Part shown: positions 21,992 through 34,529 of the stretch, piece by piece | Position numbering within the stretch: position 1 is the stretch's first letter | Layout of the letters: the number at the start of each line of letters is the position of its first letter | DNA from: Panicum virgatum | Lineage: Eukaryota; Streptophyta; Magnoliopsida; Poales; Poaceae | NCBI RefSeq assembly: GCF_016808335.1 | Contig: NC_053148.1 | Location: forward strand, 563,001 to 627,000 | Direction of reading: 5' to 3' | DNA: 64,000 nucleotides | Made by a program: the position numbers and the translations under genes | The notes under the pieces: generated by a model | What the model saw: only the letters and a program-made list of their open reading frames with translations | Databases searched by the model: none | What the model was told of the DNA's origin: nothing

Positions 21992-24900
21992 TTCCAAAAA
22001 CCTGATTATGTTAATAGGCTTTCGGTATCTAGCTTTGCTGCATCAATCAAACCATCACCTTTTGATGGTTCAAATTACAAACGTTGGCAAGAGCGGCTTA
22101 TACTGTGGTTAACACTATCGAGAGTGATCCATGTGAAAGAGGGTAAGCCTGAACAATTCTCTCCAGAGGAAGGGAGTGTGTTCGATGAGGCTGATATCCT
22201 CTTTCGAGGCTTGATCATTAGTGTTCTCGGTGATAACCTGGTGGATTCTTATATCCGGCTGCCAACTGGCAAAGCTTTGTGGGATGCTCTTGAGGCTCAA
22301 TATGGAGTATCTGACGCCGGGAGTGAGTTGTATATCATGGAGCAGTTCCTTGAGTACAGGATGGTCGAAGACCGTTCTGTAGTGGAACATGCTCATGAAA
22401 TACATACTCTGGCAAAAGATCTCAAAAATTGCAGCAAAGAGTCCCCATGTGTGTTACCCAATAAGTTTGTGGCTGGAGGTATAATCTCTAAGCTGCCACC
22501 TTCTTGGAGGGACTTTGCTACTTCTCTAAAACATAAGAGACAGGAGTTCACAATAGATGGACTCATAGGGACTCTTGATGTTGAGGAGAAGGCGAGAGCA
22601 AAGGACATACGTGGGAAAGGAGTTGTTGGTGCTTCAAGCGCCAATCTTGTTCAGAAGAACAACTCCCATAAGAACAAGAAAAAGCCACCGCAGAACCAAC
22701 CAAAGACTAAGAAGACAACCACTTTTAAGAAGAAGAAGAAGACGGGAGCTTGCTATGTGTGTGCCAGTACGGATCACTTTGCTGCAAAGTGTCCGAACCG
22801 CAAAGGCAACGACTCCGCCAACATGGTTATTAGCGAGCCTGGAGGAACTTCGGGGTACGGTAATTTATTACCTACTGTTCTTTCAGTCTTTGGTTCACCC
22901 GAGTGGTGGGTTGACACTGGTGCTAATATTCATGTTTGTGCTGGTGCTTCTTTGTTCTCTTCTTACCAGACCGGCGGGACTTCCTCCTTGCTGATGGGGA
23001 ACGGATCACATGCGCGTGTTCTTGGTGTTGGTACGGTAAATCTGAAGTTTACTTCGGGGAAGACCGTGCAGCTGAAGAACGTGCAGCATGTCCCCACCAT
23101 CAAGAAGAATTTAGTCAGCGGCTCTCTACTGTGTAGAGATGGTTTCAAATTAGTCTTTGAGTCCAATAAATGTATCTTGTCTAAGTTTGGTACTTTTGTT
23201 GGAAAAGGTTATGAAAGCGGAGGTTTGTTCCGTCTTTCTTTGTCAGATGTTTGTAATAAAATTGCATACAATGTTATTAACGTTGATGAAACAAATGTTT
23301 GGCATTCGAGGCTTTGTCACGTTAATTTTGGTTGTATGATGCGCTTAGCTAATTTGAGCTTAATTCCAAAGTTCACTTTTGTCAAAAATTCTAAGTGTCA
23401 TGTATGTGTTGAATCAAAACAAACTCGTAAGCCTCATAAGACCGCGGAGGCAAGGAGCTTGGCACCCTTAGAATTAATTCATTCCGATTTGTGCGAAATA
23501 AATGGAGTGTTGACAAAAGGTGGTAAAAAATATTTCATGACTTTGATTGATGATAGTACTAGATTTTGTTACATCTATTTGTTGAAGTCAAAAGATGAAG
23601 CTTTACACTACTTTAAAATCTATAAAGCTGAAGTAGAAAACCAACTTGAGAGAAAGATCAAAAGAGTTAGGTCAGATCGTGGTGGCGAGTATTTCTCAAA
23701 TTTATTTACTTTATTCTGCGAGGAACATGGTATTATTCATGAGAGGACGCCTCCCTATTCACCTCAGTCAAATGGGGTTGCCGAAAGAAAGAACCGCACT
23801 CTAACGGATTTGGTTAACGCCATGTTAGATACAGCGGGACTTTCCAAGGAATGGTGGGGTGAGGCTATATTGACTGCATGTCATGTCCTAAACCGTGTTC
23901 CTACAAAGAATAAAGAGATAACTCCTTTCGAGGAATGGGAGAAGAAAAGGCCAACACTGTCATACTTACGTACATGGGGTTGTTTGGCAAAAGTGAGTGT
24001 GCCAATAACCAAGAAACGTAAACTTGGACCTAAAACTGTGGATTGTATCTTTCTAGGTTATGCTATTCACAGCGTTGGATATAGATTTTTAATAGTGAAA
24101 TCTGGAGTACCTGACATGCATGTTGGTACTATAATGGAGTCCAGAGATGCTACATTTTTTGAAAATATTTTTCCCATGAGAGATGAAACAAGTTCATCTA
24201 GGCAAGAGTTCATCAAGGATGATGGCTCTGCTGAGCCGATAGAACACAATGAACATACACTTGTAGAAAATCCTGAGGAGGATAACAATGATGCTCCGAG
24301 AAAGAGCAAGAGACAAAGGACTGTAAAGTCTTTTGGTGATGATTTCATTGTATACCTCATAGATGATACACCCAGAACCATTGAAGAGGCATATTCATCT
24401 CCTGATGCTGACTATTGGAAGGAAGCAGTAAGGAGTGAGATGGATTCTATTATGACTAATGGAACCTGGGAGGTCGTTGAACGTCCTTATGGATGTAAAC
24501 CAGTTGGATGCAAGTGGGTGTTCAAGAAAAAGCTTAGGCCAGATGGTACTATTGAAAAGTACAAGGCTAGCCTTGTGGCCAAGGGTTATACACAAAAAGA
24601 AGGAGAAGATTTCTTTGACACTTATTCACCAGTTGCCCGATTGACCACAATTCGAGTGTTACTTTCCTTGGCAGCCTCTTATGGTCTTCTCGTTCATCAG
24701 ATGGACGTTAAGACGGCTTTCCTCAATGGAGAGTTAGAAGAGGAGATCTATATGGATCAGCCGGATGGGTTTGTATCAAAGGGTCAAGAAGGAATGGTTT
24801 GTAAGTTGTTAAAATCTTTATATGGTCTCAAGCAAGCGCCTAAGCAGTGGCATGAAAAGTTTGATAGAACTTTGACCTCTGCCGGCTTTGTTGTGAACGA

Positions 24901-25912
24901 AGCTGACAGATGTGTGTACTATCGCTATGGTGGGGCTGAAGGAGTGATTTTGTGCTTGTATGTGGATGACATACTGATCTTTGGCACTAGCCTTAATGTG
25001 ATTAAGGAAGTCAAAGAGTTTTTATCTCAAAATTTTGAGATGAAGGATCTGGGAGAAGCTGATGTTATCCTTAATATAAAGCTGGTAAAAAAGATCAATG
25101 GTGGGGTGATTCTTACACAGTCTCACTATGTGGAGAAGGTGTTAAGTCGCTTTGGTTATAGCGACTATAAACCTGTCTCAACACCATATGATGCCAGCTT
25201 AATTCTTAGAAAGAACAAAAGGATAATGCGAGATCAGCTGAGATATTCTCAGATCATTGGTTCATTAATGTATTTAGCGAGCGCTACAAGACCTGACATC
25301 TCGTTTGCTGTAAGCAAACTGAGCCGGTTTGTTTCAAACCCGGGAGATGATCATTGGAAGGGTCTTGAAAGAGTAATGCGCTATCTGAAGGGGACAATGA
25401 ACTATGGAATTCACTACACCGGGTACCCAAGGGTACTAGAAGGGTATAGTGATTCAAATTGGATTTCTGATGCTGATGAGATAAATGCCACAAGTGGATA
25501 TGTGTTTACACTTGGTGGTGGAGCTGTTTCCTGGAAGTCTTGCAAGCAGACCATCTTAACGAGGTCAACTATGGAAGCAGAACTCACAGCATTAGATACC
25601 GCCACTGTTGAGGCTGAGTGGCTTCGTGAGCTCCTTATGGACTTGCCGATAGTTGAAAAACCGTTACCGGCAATTCTAATGAACTGTGACAATCAAACGG
25701 TAATTGTCAAGGTGAATAGTTCAAAGGATAACATGAAGTCATCTAGACATGTGAAAAGGCGGTTGAAATCTGTCAGAAAATTGAGAAACTCCGGAGTTAT
25801 AGCCCTGGACTATGTTCAGACGGCTAAAAATCTGGCAGATCAGTTTACAAAGGGTCTTTCACGAAATGTGATAGACAATGCATCTATGGAATTGGGCTTG
25901 AGACCCACGTGA
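21854..25912 (+). CDS. Copia gag-pol polyprotein, open frame
   Basis: One 1352-codon frame encodes the retrotransposon polyprotein. Order: gag-like region from about residue 65 ([13 protein letters not shown]), CCHC zinc knuckle ([14 protein letters not shown], about 300), aspartic protease (VDTGA, about 352), integrase with the HHCC-like zinc region (about 484-520) and D/D/E residues ([21 protein letters not shown]), reverse transcriptase with YVDDIL (about 1036), and RNase H (YSDSNW, TMEAEL, CDNQ; from about 1198). The order protease-integrase-RT is diagnostic of Copia. The first 60 or so residues are translated from the LTR and a hydrophobic stretch, so the annotated ATG is unlikely to be the native gag start. 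One departure from the usual RT sequence is YKAS where YKAR is expected. Confidence 0.9.
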   Translation: MFMLIYVISINMFTCFILLLKVIEILLFYTFNFGIKIYRKLPSFLTFQKPDYVNRLSVSSFAASIKPSPFDGSNYKRWQERLILWLTLSRVIHVKEGKPEQFSPEEGSVFDEADILFRGLIISVLGDNLVDSYIRLPTGKALWDALEAQYGVSDAGSELYIMEQFLEYRMVEDRSVVEHAHEIHTLAKDLKNCSKESPCVLPNKFVAGGIISKLPPSWRDFATSLKHKRQEFTIDGLIGTLDVEEKARAKDIRGKGVVGASSANLVQKNNSHKNKKKPPQNQPKTKKTTTFKKKKKTGACYVCASTDHFAAKCPNRKGNDSANMVISEPGGTSGYGNLLPTVLSVFGSPEWWVDTGANIHVCAGASLFSSYQTGGTSSLLMGNGSHARVLGVGTVNLKFTSGKTVQLKNVQHVPTIKKNLVSGSLLCRDGFKLVFESNKCILSKFGTFVGKGYESGGLFRLSLSDVCNKIAYNVINVDETNVWHSRLCHVNFGCMMRLANLSLIPKFTFVKNSKCHVCVESKQTRKPHKTAEARSLAPLELIHSDLCEINGVLTKGGKKYFMTLIDDSTRFCYIYLLKSKDEALHYFKIYKAEVENQLERKIKRVRSDRGGEYFSNLFTLFCEEHGIIHERTPPYSPQSNGVAERKNRTLTDLVNAMLDTAGLSKEWWGEAILTACHVLNRVPTKNKEITPFEEWEKKRPTLSYLRTWGCLAKVSVPITKKRKLGPKTVDCIFLGYAIHSVGYRFLIVKSGVPDMHVGTIMESRDATFFENIFPMRDETSSSRQEFIKDDGSAEPIEHNEHTLVENPEEDNNDAPRKSKRQRTVKSFGDDFIVYLIDDTPRTIEEAYSSPDADYWKEAVRSEMDSIMTNGTWEVVERPYGCKPVGCKWVFKKKLRPDGTIEKYKASLVAKGYTQKEGEDFFDTYSPVARLTTIRVLLSLAASYGLLVHQMDVKTAFLNGELEEEIYMDQPDGFVSKGQEGMVCKLLKSLYGLKQAPKQWHEKFDRTLTSAGFVVNEADRCVYYRYGGAEGVILCLYVDDILIFGTSLNVIKEVKEFLSQNFEMKDLGEADVILNIKLVKKINGGVILTQSHYVEKVLSRFGYSDYKPVSTPYDASLILRKNKRIMRDQLRYSQIIGSLMYLASATRPDISFAVSKLSRFVSNPGDDHWKGLERVMRYLKGTMNYGIHYTGYPRVLEGYSDSNWISDADEINATSGYVFTLGGGAVSWKSCKQTILTRSTMEAELTALDTATVEAEWLRELLMDLPIVEKPLPAILMNCDNQTVIVKVNSSKDNMKSSRHVKRRLKSVRKLRNSGVIALDYVQTAKNLADQFTKGLSRNVIDNASMELGLRPT

Positions 25913-26477
25913 GTCATTCTATAGTGGAAACCTGTCCTATGTGATCGGAGATCCCGTGAATTAGGATGGTGAAACAAACTAAAGTCTGACTATGAGAAGA
26001 GAACCTTTGTGAAAAGGGCTCATTCCGTGTATAAGGTGCATTTCTCTTCTAATCTGTATGGCAGGTTGGTCTATACCTTAATGTGTGCCAGGTGGTTTCT
26101 TTTAAACAAATGAGTTGTTTTCTTGAAACAAAGATGTTGTCCTACAGAACATATGAAAGGAACACACCTATATGAGTTTGACCACTGGTCATGGTCTATG
26201 AGAATTGGGTATTCTCTAGAAACTCATGAAGGGCCTGGAGTATGACTTATAAGCTCCAAACCGCGGGGATGCTTTTGCAGCCTAGTACCAGTGTAGGGCT
26301 CTGGTCAAACTTGTTTGCACAAAACTGGCAATTCAAGGCATAGTCCATTGCACAGTTGTGAATAAGTGTAGCCTTTGTCCTAGATGGAAGTTCAACTTAA
26401 CAGTCTCTGTCGAATACTGGTATATCAATGAGAGAATGAGGGTATTTCTAGTGTGGCTTGAATTTCTTGGTGGGGAT

Positions 26478-27631
26478 TGTTGGAGTAATGGGCTTGGCCC
26501 ATTTATTCTAAAGCATTAAAAGAATTTAAAGCCCACTATTAATGCTAGGGAATCAATGTTTAATTCCGTACCGGGAATTGAGGAGGATCTCAACCGACTT
26601 AAAAGGTGGACTTCTTGTACACCACTTGTGAAGCCGGTAAGAGGAGGACGGTGAACCACACGCGCGCGCGCTCGCTCGCCTCGCCGGGCTGGGCCGGGCC
26701 GGGCCGTGGCCGTGGCCGTGGCCGTGGCCGTGGCCGTGGCCGTGGCCGTGGCCGAGGCCGAGGCCGAGGCGAGGCGAGGCGCGGCGCGGCGCGGCGCGGC
26801 GCGGCCGGCCGGACGTGCGGTGCGGCGCGGCGCGGCGCGGCGCGGCGCGGTGCGATGTGATGGCTATTTTGCCGTTGACAGTAATTAATCGTGCGATTAA
26901 ACGTGCAATTAAATCTGTAATTAATGGCCATAACCGCATCACCTAAATGACTCTGATGGTGTCCAGGTTCAACGATCCTGAGCACCTGAGTCACTATATA
27001 AGGAGTGCCATTCCCCTCATCCATCCTGCACCAGAGCACTGAGGCAACTCGGCTCCTCTCTTCTCCCTCTCCAGTTGCAACAACTGAGTTCCCCAACGCT
27101 AATTTCTGCGCGCACAGAATTAGCGTGAGCAGTCCTCCGAAACCTTGCTCGCCTTGAGATCCTGCACGGGATAGGCGGTCAATCAGGTTTTTGGGTAACG
27201 CTTTAGCGTGACTGCTCAAAAATACTAAGGCTTTGCCCGATTGTACGACTACTTCCTGGTGGACGAGCCGAACGACTACGTCGACTACATTCTGGTGGCC
27301 GAACGACTACGTCGACTACATCTTGGTGACCGTTCGTGGGACTGCACTGCGAACTTCTTCCTGCACCGATTTAGTTCGACTACTTCGACTGAGGCCAACC
27401 GAGTAGATGTCTACTCCAGTTGGTAACAGCGCAGCCAATGACTCCGGCAACGGCCCCGCTTTAGGGTACTCCCTGAAACTTTGGTTATTTATATTGTTTA
27501 TGCTTATATATGTGATAAGTATAAACATGTTCACATGTTTTATTTTACTCCTTAAAGTCATAGAAATATTGCTATTTTATACATTTAATTTTGAAATTAA
27601 AATATACCGAAAATTGCCTAGTTTTCTAACA
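26478..27631 (+). repeat. 3' LTR of the Copia element (1154 bp) with expanded GC repeats
   Basis: Same ends as the 5' LTR but 268 bp longer. About eight GGCCGT hexamers (26702-26750), then GAGGCC and GCGGC-type pentamers to about 26850, replace a short GC stretch of the 5' copy. A further block around 26920-27090, including the second copy of CACCTGAGTCACTATATAAGG, is longer too. Since both LTRs are copied from one template, the difference arose after insertion or by template switching. Confidence 0.92.
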
Positions 27632-27636
27632 AAGGG

Positions 27637-29589
27637 TTTATTGATACTTTGTATTGATTCGCCGACCACCGTACTTTTCCTAGCTAGGTTGCTGACATAT
27701 ATACATGATGATAGAAACCATGCACCCGGTCATTTCACCTTATTTCTAATCTTCTTTTTTGTCCCCGGCCCCTTCCAGGTGAAGACATATCATTTCTGCT
27801 CTTCTTAGTTTGTCTCGATCTCAAATAAAGCTGCAAATAAAAATATATTTTATGTCTTTATAAATCTTATTATTAGACTCCATCAGCACATGAGCTTATT
27901 ATTAGTATCTTCTGCGCTAGAGTTGTTCTACTCCAATCCAATGCAATATAATATCGTTTTAATAACAGGTTATTACTTGTGCGATCAATTCCTTTAATTT
28001 CGCTCGGCAACGAGGAGTTTTTCTCCCCCACGGTTAGTTACAACATTGTTAGTTACAAAATTAATTTCATGTGCATGGTGGAAAAACAAATGTGAAACTC
28101 TGGTCACTGACCGAATGCTTCCTTACTTCCGGATGACTCAGCTACCAGCTCTCTTTTCTCAGGAACTACCAGTAATTGTTCTTTACCTTGCTGCAAGGTG
28201 AGATCAACGCGCTCTTGCTAGTACTAGTTCCGTTTGTCAAATTAAAGACGACAGCTCTAGGGCTACTAGGAGGAACAGGTCTCAGGTCATATATATGTCC
28301 AGGTTAGTGCCGAATAATTGAAGGGGACCTAGCTGGCTATCTATCTGCTCCTTCCTGAACTAATATGATTATTTAATCACCTGATTGGAGTACTTAACAA
28401 TCCAATGATGCGATCGTGTTCGTACATAATTTCCATTTGCAGGCATAAGCCAATCGTGCCCAGCTGTATGTATTTAGTAAACTCTAGCTAGCTTGATCAA
28501 GAGAGATCAGAGGGGCAAGTTAGGTGATGGATTGATTATTAGCTATGTCAACTGCTTGTTTTGTCGCGTTGTTTGGAAAAGTCTTTCCCCAAATTTACTA
28601 CTTACACAATGCAAGTACAAGATGCTCTCACAAATATGTACCTGCTAGCATAAGAGCTATGCATATAGCATGACAAGAGATGCCAGGTATATATATATTT
28701 TTCCTCATTTGAAAAAGACAACATGGCAGGCAGATACATTGTCCACCAATAATCTATATAAAGCTAGACCAGGTAGTTTATAGGCTTATAAGGGTTGCAT
28801 CAATCCAAGCTGTGGATATGCACCCAAATATTCCTGCAGGTCCTAGAGAGTATATCACTTACTACAGCTTACTACAATTATGAAGGGCAAACGTGAGAGG
28901 TTATTATCTAGAAAGGGCGCATTTAGGAATGAATTGAAGAAGCAAGCTGTGATCCAGCCCAGACAAAGTATTTTTTTTTCAGGACAATCCGGAACAGAGT
29001 AATCAGTAGCACTACACTCAATCAATCGAGCTATATATAACTAGGCACATATATAGCAGGTCACTCACACAATGTAGGTGTGAGAAAGTCTGCATCTTGC
29101 AAATAACGCCGGGATATCCAAATCTATGCGTGCAAAATCCTCTCGCCGTCTCCCAGCTGAAAACTTTCTGAAACTTTGACAAGGATATAGAGAGAACCTG
29201 TCTGAAACTTGCAACTTTTTGAATAATATATACACCTCTCTGAACTCTGTATGGGCTCACAGCTATGTTGATAAAATAACTCCAGGAGAGAGTTTAATTT
29301 GGAACACAGCAAAGGGTTACTAATACTAGCATATTTTATCAGTTTGAGGCCACAACAAAGTTGGAAATGAAGTTAATGAAACATATATAAATTGCAATTT
29401 GGGTATGTGCCGTGTGGTGGGGGGCTCGTCAGCCCCCTGCAAAGGCGTTGTTGGCCCTGATTGGGAGCAAATAACCCCTAATAAGTCTCACAAAAATTAC
29501 GAGTAAACCAACCATCATAAACAATAGGCATAGTTGCAATATGAGAATATGCAGGCCTGATGTCACCCTTGAAAAGGGTGGTGTATGTC
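27637..29589. other. AT-rich intergenic DNA
   Basis: Originally the far-upstream region of the B3 gene, pushed away by the Copia insertion. No gene or element boundary was recognised in about 2 kb. Confidence 0.4.
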
Positions 29590-30265
29590 AGCTAGCCCAG
29601 TCCATTGCCCAATGCAAGCAGCAAAGCTCCCCCTGGTCAAGTCAAACGCAGTTCAGGGATTCCGATTAGCTGCAGGTTAGTTGCTCCCTAAACAAACACA
29701 CGCCTATTTTTTATGGCGACATCGAATTAGGAGCAAGTTCCTTGGCCAGGAGATTAGTATGTATCTAAGCTAGGATGCAAAGCCTTATTGCCTTGGGTGA
29801 GTAGAGAAACACCACTTGGAATTGGAACCAAGTTAATTATTGGCATCCGATCCGTTCAATCGGTCATCTCCCCAACAACACAAAGTATTATTCGCCAGAT
29901 TTTTGTAATAAGTTAAGTACTTGATAAGGGTCGTCGTGCTCCGCTGCATTTGCATTAATTTAATGTGTGTTTTTTTTTTATCAAAATTTAATGTGTGTTA
30001 GTAGTAAGTACATCGATACATGAGGCCCAAAACCAGTACCTCTTCGTCAGGCCAGATCCCCAGTCCAGGATTTGGGAAGAGGCACGGTTTCTGGTATTGT
30101 CCGACTATCTACTAGTACCTCCCCATTGTTCTTGAATCTAGACAAAGACAAGAAGGTGCTATCTATCACTTTGCCACTGCTGCATCAAAATCAAAGGCAT
30201 AAAGAAAGGGGCAAACTTTGGCCGCTATCTCTTGCCCAGAAATAACTATAAGAACAAACAATGGG
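29590..30265. repeat. Local tandem duplication, copy A
   Basis: Starts CAGTCCATTGCCCAA and ends ACAAACAATGGGC. The same sequence recurs, with small indels, at 30481-30718 continuing at 33488-33865 after removal of the solo LTR. It has no coding signal. Confidence 0.85.
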
Positions 30266-30480
30266 CATTCAGACACTGTCCCCTGAAACAAACCAGCAGG
30301 ACCCTGCATGCTTATATCTGTAATAAGACAAAACAAAACAGCCTTCGGTCTTGCTCAAAAGTTGGCCTGCTACTGGCCTGGCCAGCCCCTCTGAATATGG
30401 TCAGGGTGGAAGGGCGGCTCGTGGGTCACCGATGGCTGGCTTGATCCAGTACAGCCACCTGCAGCGGCACATCGTTGGGT

Positions 30481-33400
30481 GCAGTCCATTGCCCAAGCAG
30501 CAAAGCTCCCCCTGGTCAAGTCAAACGCAGTTCTGGGATTCCGGTTAGCTGCAGGTTGCTCCCTAATCAAACACACGCCTATTTTTTATGGCGAAATCAA
30601 AGGAGTAAGTTCCTTGGCCAGGAGATTAGTGTCTAGCTAGGATGCTAAGCCTTATTGCCTTGGGCGACTAGAGAAACCACTTGGAACCAACTTATTGGCA
30701 TACGATCCGTTCAATCGGTGTCACACCCGGTTTTAAGGAGAAAACCGAATGCATATCTATATGTATGTCAGGATCAAGTTTCATACATATAGAGACATCA
30801 TAAGTGAATAATCAGTAACAGTATCACGAAAAAGAGAAATTAAAACAATTAAAACACTATCAGAGTTATACAGCTTATCCTGGAAACGGAGGCTTCAAAC
30901 TTCACAGGCAATCGACTGGGGGTTGCGTACGCCTAGAACTCAGCATCATCTTCAAAATACTTCTCACACCTTCTCCTTCTGAGCAGCAGTAAGCAAGGGT
31001 GAGTACACTTATGGTTGGTACTCAGCAAGGCCACAAGAAATAACCAGAATGTGATTTCAATCCATCTTTAAGTTTATTAATCATGTGAGGGTCCAAGCCG
31101 CTCTTGACCGTGAGCACGGCTAACCGGTTAGTTTTAACTCTGCAGAGGTTGTACACTTTCACCACAATTCGCGTAAAAGTTCTGAAGAACTTTGAACCCA
31201 ACCACGCAATGTGCTAGCTAGGCACAATACCATACTTCCGAGGTGTGATTGCATAGGGACGCTACGAGGCCTTTACAAAGATTCCCTAACCTATGACAAT
31301 CCGCTAAGGATTCAAGTCAAAGCGGTCATAACACTGTCCTAATGAGGTGGTACCTTGCCAAATGACCATTAAACAATACCAATTGCCCTAAGAGGACCGA
31401 GCTATACCCCGTCGATACATCCCCTCTTGCCCTTTCGGTAAGACTGTCACAAGCTAGAGTCTCTAATTAATCAGCCAAGACCAGAGCCATATAGTATTGT
31501 GGTTGTACTGTTTTCTTGGGTGGTTCTCCATGTTCCAATTAAATCATCATAATACTCTTGTAAATAAAGAATAGATAGAAGTATGGTAAGGGTCACTTGT
31601 CTTTCTCCAACGAAAAGCTACTCTTACTGCTCTTCAGCTTTTGCTCACTTGGAACTCTTGATCTTCAATCTTCGAACAGCGATCCTTCTACTCGGAGCAA
31701 TCAAGGGCAAACATACAAAGCAAACAACAAGATACAACTAAGAACACTACACCATAACAAAAGAAAGGCTTAAAAAAATGTACTAAAGGATAGAGCTCGC
31801 TGCTACGGTTACGAGAGCGCAAGAAACACGGAAAACGGAGCTAGGACATGGAAACTATGGGATAAACAATGAGTAAGGATTTAGTCGCGATTAACCAAAG
31901 GGTTAAGGACTAATGGAAAAAATATTTGTGAGACGCAACAAAGTGTGCTCACAGAGGATAAAAAGGTCATAAAGCTATTGCACACATCACAAGGATCACG
32001 TGAGCGCAAGAATCGTTGAAAACGGAGTTGAAACGTAAAAGTTATGGCTAAAACAAGATTCTAGGGGCTTATTTGCGAAGAAACAGAGCTTCCAGGGGCT
32101 AGATTTGAAGAAACCAGGGGCTAAAACCTAATTAACCATAGACTTCAAGGGTTAGCATGCAAAACTACACTTCCTGGACGGCGGGTTCTATTTCCTAAAA
32201 GGTCAGGGTCTAAAACATAAAACAAAGGGCTGTTTTGTAAATACTTTTCAACTGAATAGGATGGCGGGTTGATTTTCTAAAAGACTAGGGGCTCTTTTGC
32301 AAAACTTCCTCGGTTGACCGGTACTGGTTGGGTTGACCTCGGGTCAGATCTAATCTCACCCATTGGATCTTGATCCGACGACGCGAAGTAGGTCGAGGCG
32401 GCTCGGGCGTCGGCTCGCGGCTCAGCTGGCGGGATGGCTCGGCTTGGTTGCGCGGCTCCAGGCACAGGGGAGTAGCTGGCGGCTCGGCGCCGGCTCGGTA
32501 ATGGCTCGGGGCGGGGCGAGCGGCGCGGGGTCGCCGGCGGCGTGGCGGGCGCGGCGTCGGGGTCGCCGGAGACCACCGAAAACAGTGCTCCGGGCACGGT
32601 TCGGGGCAGGGGAAACTCCGGGGAGGTCGCGCGTGTGATGAGGAGGCCGATGGAGACCTCGACGAGCGTGCGCAGGGCCGGGAAGGTGGTGCGCCACGGC
32701 GCACGGCGGAGCGGAAACTCCGGCGAGCAAACGCCGGTGGAACAGAGCGAGGGAGAGAGGGCGAAGGGGTTGGCGAGGATCCTCACCACCACGCGAAGCT
32801 CCAGGGCGGCTCAAGCACGACGAGGGAGCGGAGGAACGGCGGTGTGGCGGAGAGCTCCGAGCTCCCAATAATGTCGGCGGCAGCGGCTGCGGCTGCGGCT
32901 AGGGTTTCGCAAGCGACGGCGGTGGCTGCGGGTTTGGTTCCAGGGGCTGCGGGGCAGCGCCTTTTATAGGCCGGAGTAGGGTTCCTTGGCGTGCGGGCCC
33001 AAGGGCGCGGGCGACGCGGCACCCGGGCGGCGTCCGGACTCTAGTGTCCCGGTCGGGCACGGGAGGAGGAAGAAGGAGGGCCTGACGAGCGGGCCCTGCC
33101 TGCAGGTGGGAGAGGGAGAAGGGAAGTGAGGTGGCGGGCTGGGCTGGTGCAAACGGGCCGGCGGCGGAAAACGAGTTTTCCTATTTTTCCTTTTTGCAAA
33201 CGGTTCAAACAAATTCAAGTTGAATTCAAATTCAAAGAATTCAAATTCAAAGAATTCAAATTCAAATTGAACCACAACATTAAAACAATGCAAGAGTAGC
33301 ATGAGTGCACAACAAACAAAACACCTTCATTTAATTTTATAAAAAAAACAACCAATTATCATTTATTTTTATTAAATTCCCTGTGAAGAAAAGTAAATGT

Positions 33401-33865
33401 TGAGAAAATTTTAAAACTATGAGAAAATTGTTGTTTTATTTTTAATTTTAATCACATCCTGAAATTCAAAAATTTCAGGGTGTGACAATCGGTCATCTCC
33501 CCAAAGAACACAAAATTATTGGCCAGATTTTTGTAGCAAGTTAAGGAGTACTTGATAAGGGTCTTCGTGCTCTGCATTTGCATTAATTAATGTATTATTA
33601 GTAGTAAGTACAGCGATAGATCAGACCCAAAACCGCTAGCTCTTCATCAGGTCAGGCCACGGTTTCCGGTATTGTCCGACTAGCGCATTGTTCTTGAATC
33701 TAGACAAGAAGGTGCTACCACTTTGTCACTGCTGCATCAAAATCAAATGAATAAAGAAAGGGATTTACTTTCTTTGTTAATTTTCCACATGATGCTCTGC
33801 ATGTTAGTTGGGACAAACATTGGCCGCTAACTCTTTCCCAGAAATAACTAAGAACAAACAATGGG
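30481..33865. repeat. Local tandem duplication, copy B, split by a solo LTR
   Basis: The left part 30481-30718 and right part 33488-33865 align end to end with copy A. They share GGTCAAGTCAAACGCAG, CAATCGGTCATCTCC and AGAACAAACAATGGGC. The LTR at 30719 inserted after the duplication, since copy A has an empty site. Confidence 0.85.
30719..33487 (-). mobile_element. Solo Gypsy-type LTR, 2769 bp
   Basis: Starts TGTCACACCC, ends GGGTGTGACA, with the TSD ATCGG at 30714-30718 and 33488-33492. The empty site in copy A of the duplication confirms the borders. A minus-strand TATA box (CTATAAAAGGC, about 32957-32967) follows the GC-rich part and gives the orientation. There is no internal coding sequence, so this is a recombination product. 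It shares a GTACTCAGCAAGG motif with the solo LTR at 11780. The long GC-rich open frames (32277-32870) are composition artefacts. Confidence 0.88.
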
Positions 33866-34529
33866 CCGACCATTCCAAACAATGATATTAGCACTACAAA
33901 ATGCAATGTATTGTTGGCCACCATCTGAAACTAAAGTAGCTTTCGCAGGACCCAAGCATAGTAGCGCCAAAAAAAAAAAATTCAACTACCACAAATCACA
34001 TAACAGACATCACCATTTCACCTATGCAACCATGAGGTTGATGAAGGGATACAATAGCGCAATTCATACAAAGTAACAGGATGAAGTCTATATTAATCAA
34101 AAATAGCATGCACATATCATTAGCATATATAGAAGAAGCATGAAGCAGGACACGACAAATTACCTGCAAACAGTAGCCATGGTTTAATAATCCGATTCTG
34201 CAATCTTTTGACTCATATAAGTGTTATCGCCACAGAGGGACACACTGACTTTAAATAATAAGCACAGCCAAAGAAAACTGTAATAACATATAGCAGTTTA
34301 ACTGAAAGAACACATTTAGCCTTCCTAAAGGTAATTAACGAGATCTCAACAATTAAACAACATTGATCCAAATCAAAAGAGCACAAAAGAGGCATGCTTT
34401 CATGCATACAACAAGAAAACAGAACTTAACATTTCTGCCAGTCTATTCGACTTACTGATTCCTAGAACAATCAGACTGCTACGAGGAGTGTCACATATAA
34501 TCCTTACTGCATCAATATGAAATTGGCAT
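33866..34529. repeat. Duplicated flank related to 41480-41760
   Basis: Segments such as AGTTTAACTGAAAGAA (34295-34310 and 41614-41629) and GCATGAAGCA followed by ACCTGCAAAC occur in the same order in both places, at about 34128-34450 and 41484-41760. The F-box remnant lies between them, so these may be downstream flanks of tandem F-box paralogues. Confidence 0.6.

Larger units (their letters stand above)
21106..27631 (+). mobile_element. Full-length Ty1/Copia LTR retrotransposon with 5-bp TSD
   Basis: The element is flanked by AAGGG at 21101-21105 and 27632-27636. Both LTRs start TGTTGGAGTAATGGG and end TTTTCTAACA. A polypurine tract (GGTGGGGAT, about 26469-26477) precedes the 3' LTR. I see no sequence like the usual initiator-Met primer-binding site after the 5' LTR. 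Instead the reading frame leaves the LTR within about 30 bp of a gag-like block, so the leader, and perhaps the native gag start, look deleted. The polyprotein frame is otherwise uninterrupted and the LTRs are near identical outside indels, both signs of recent activity. Confidence 0.93.

Noticed and set aside
32277..32871. Overlapping open frames of 140-170 codons on both strands
   Set aside because: Inside the solo LTR at 30719-33487; low-complexity composition and no motif.
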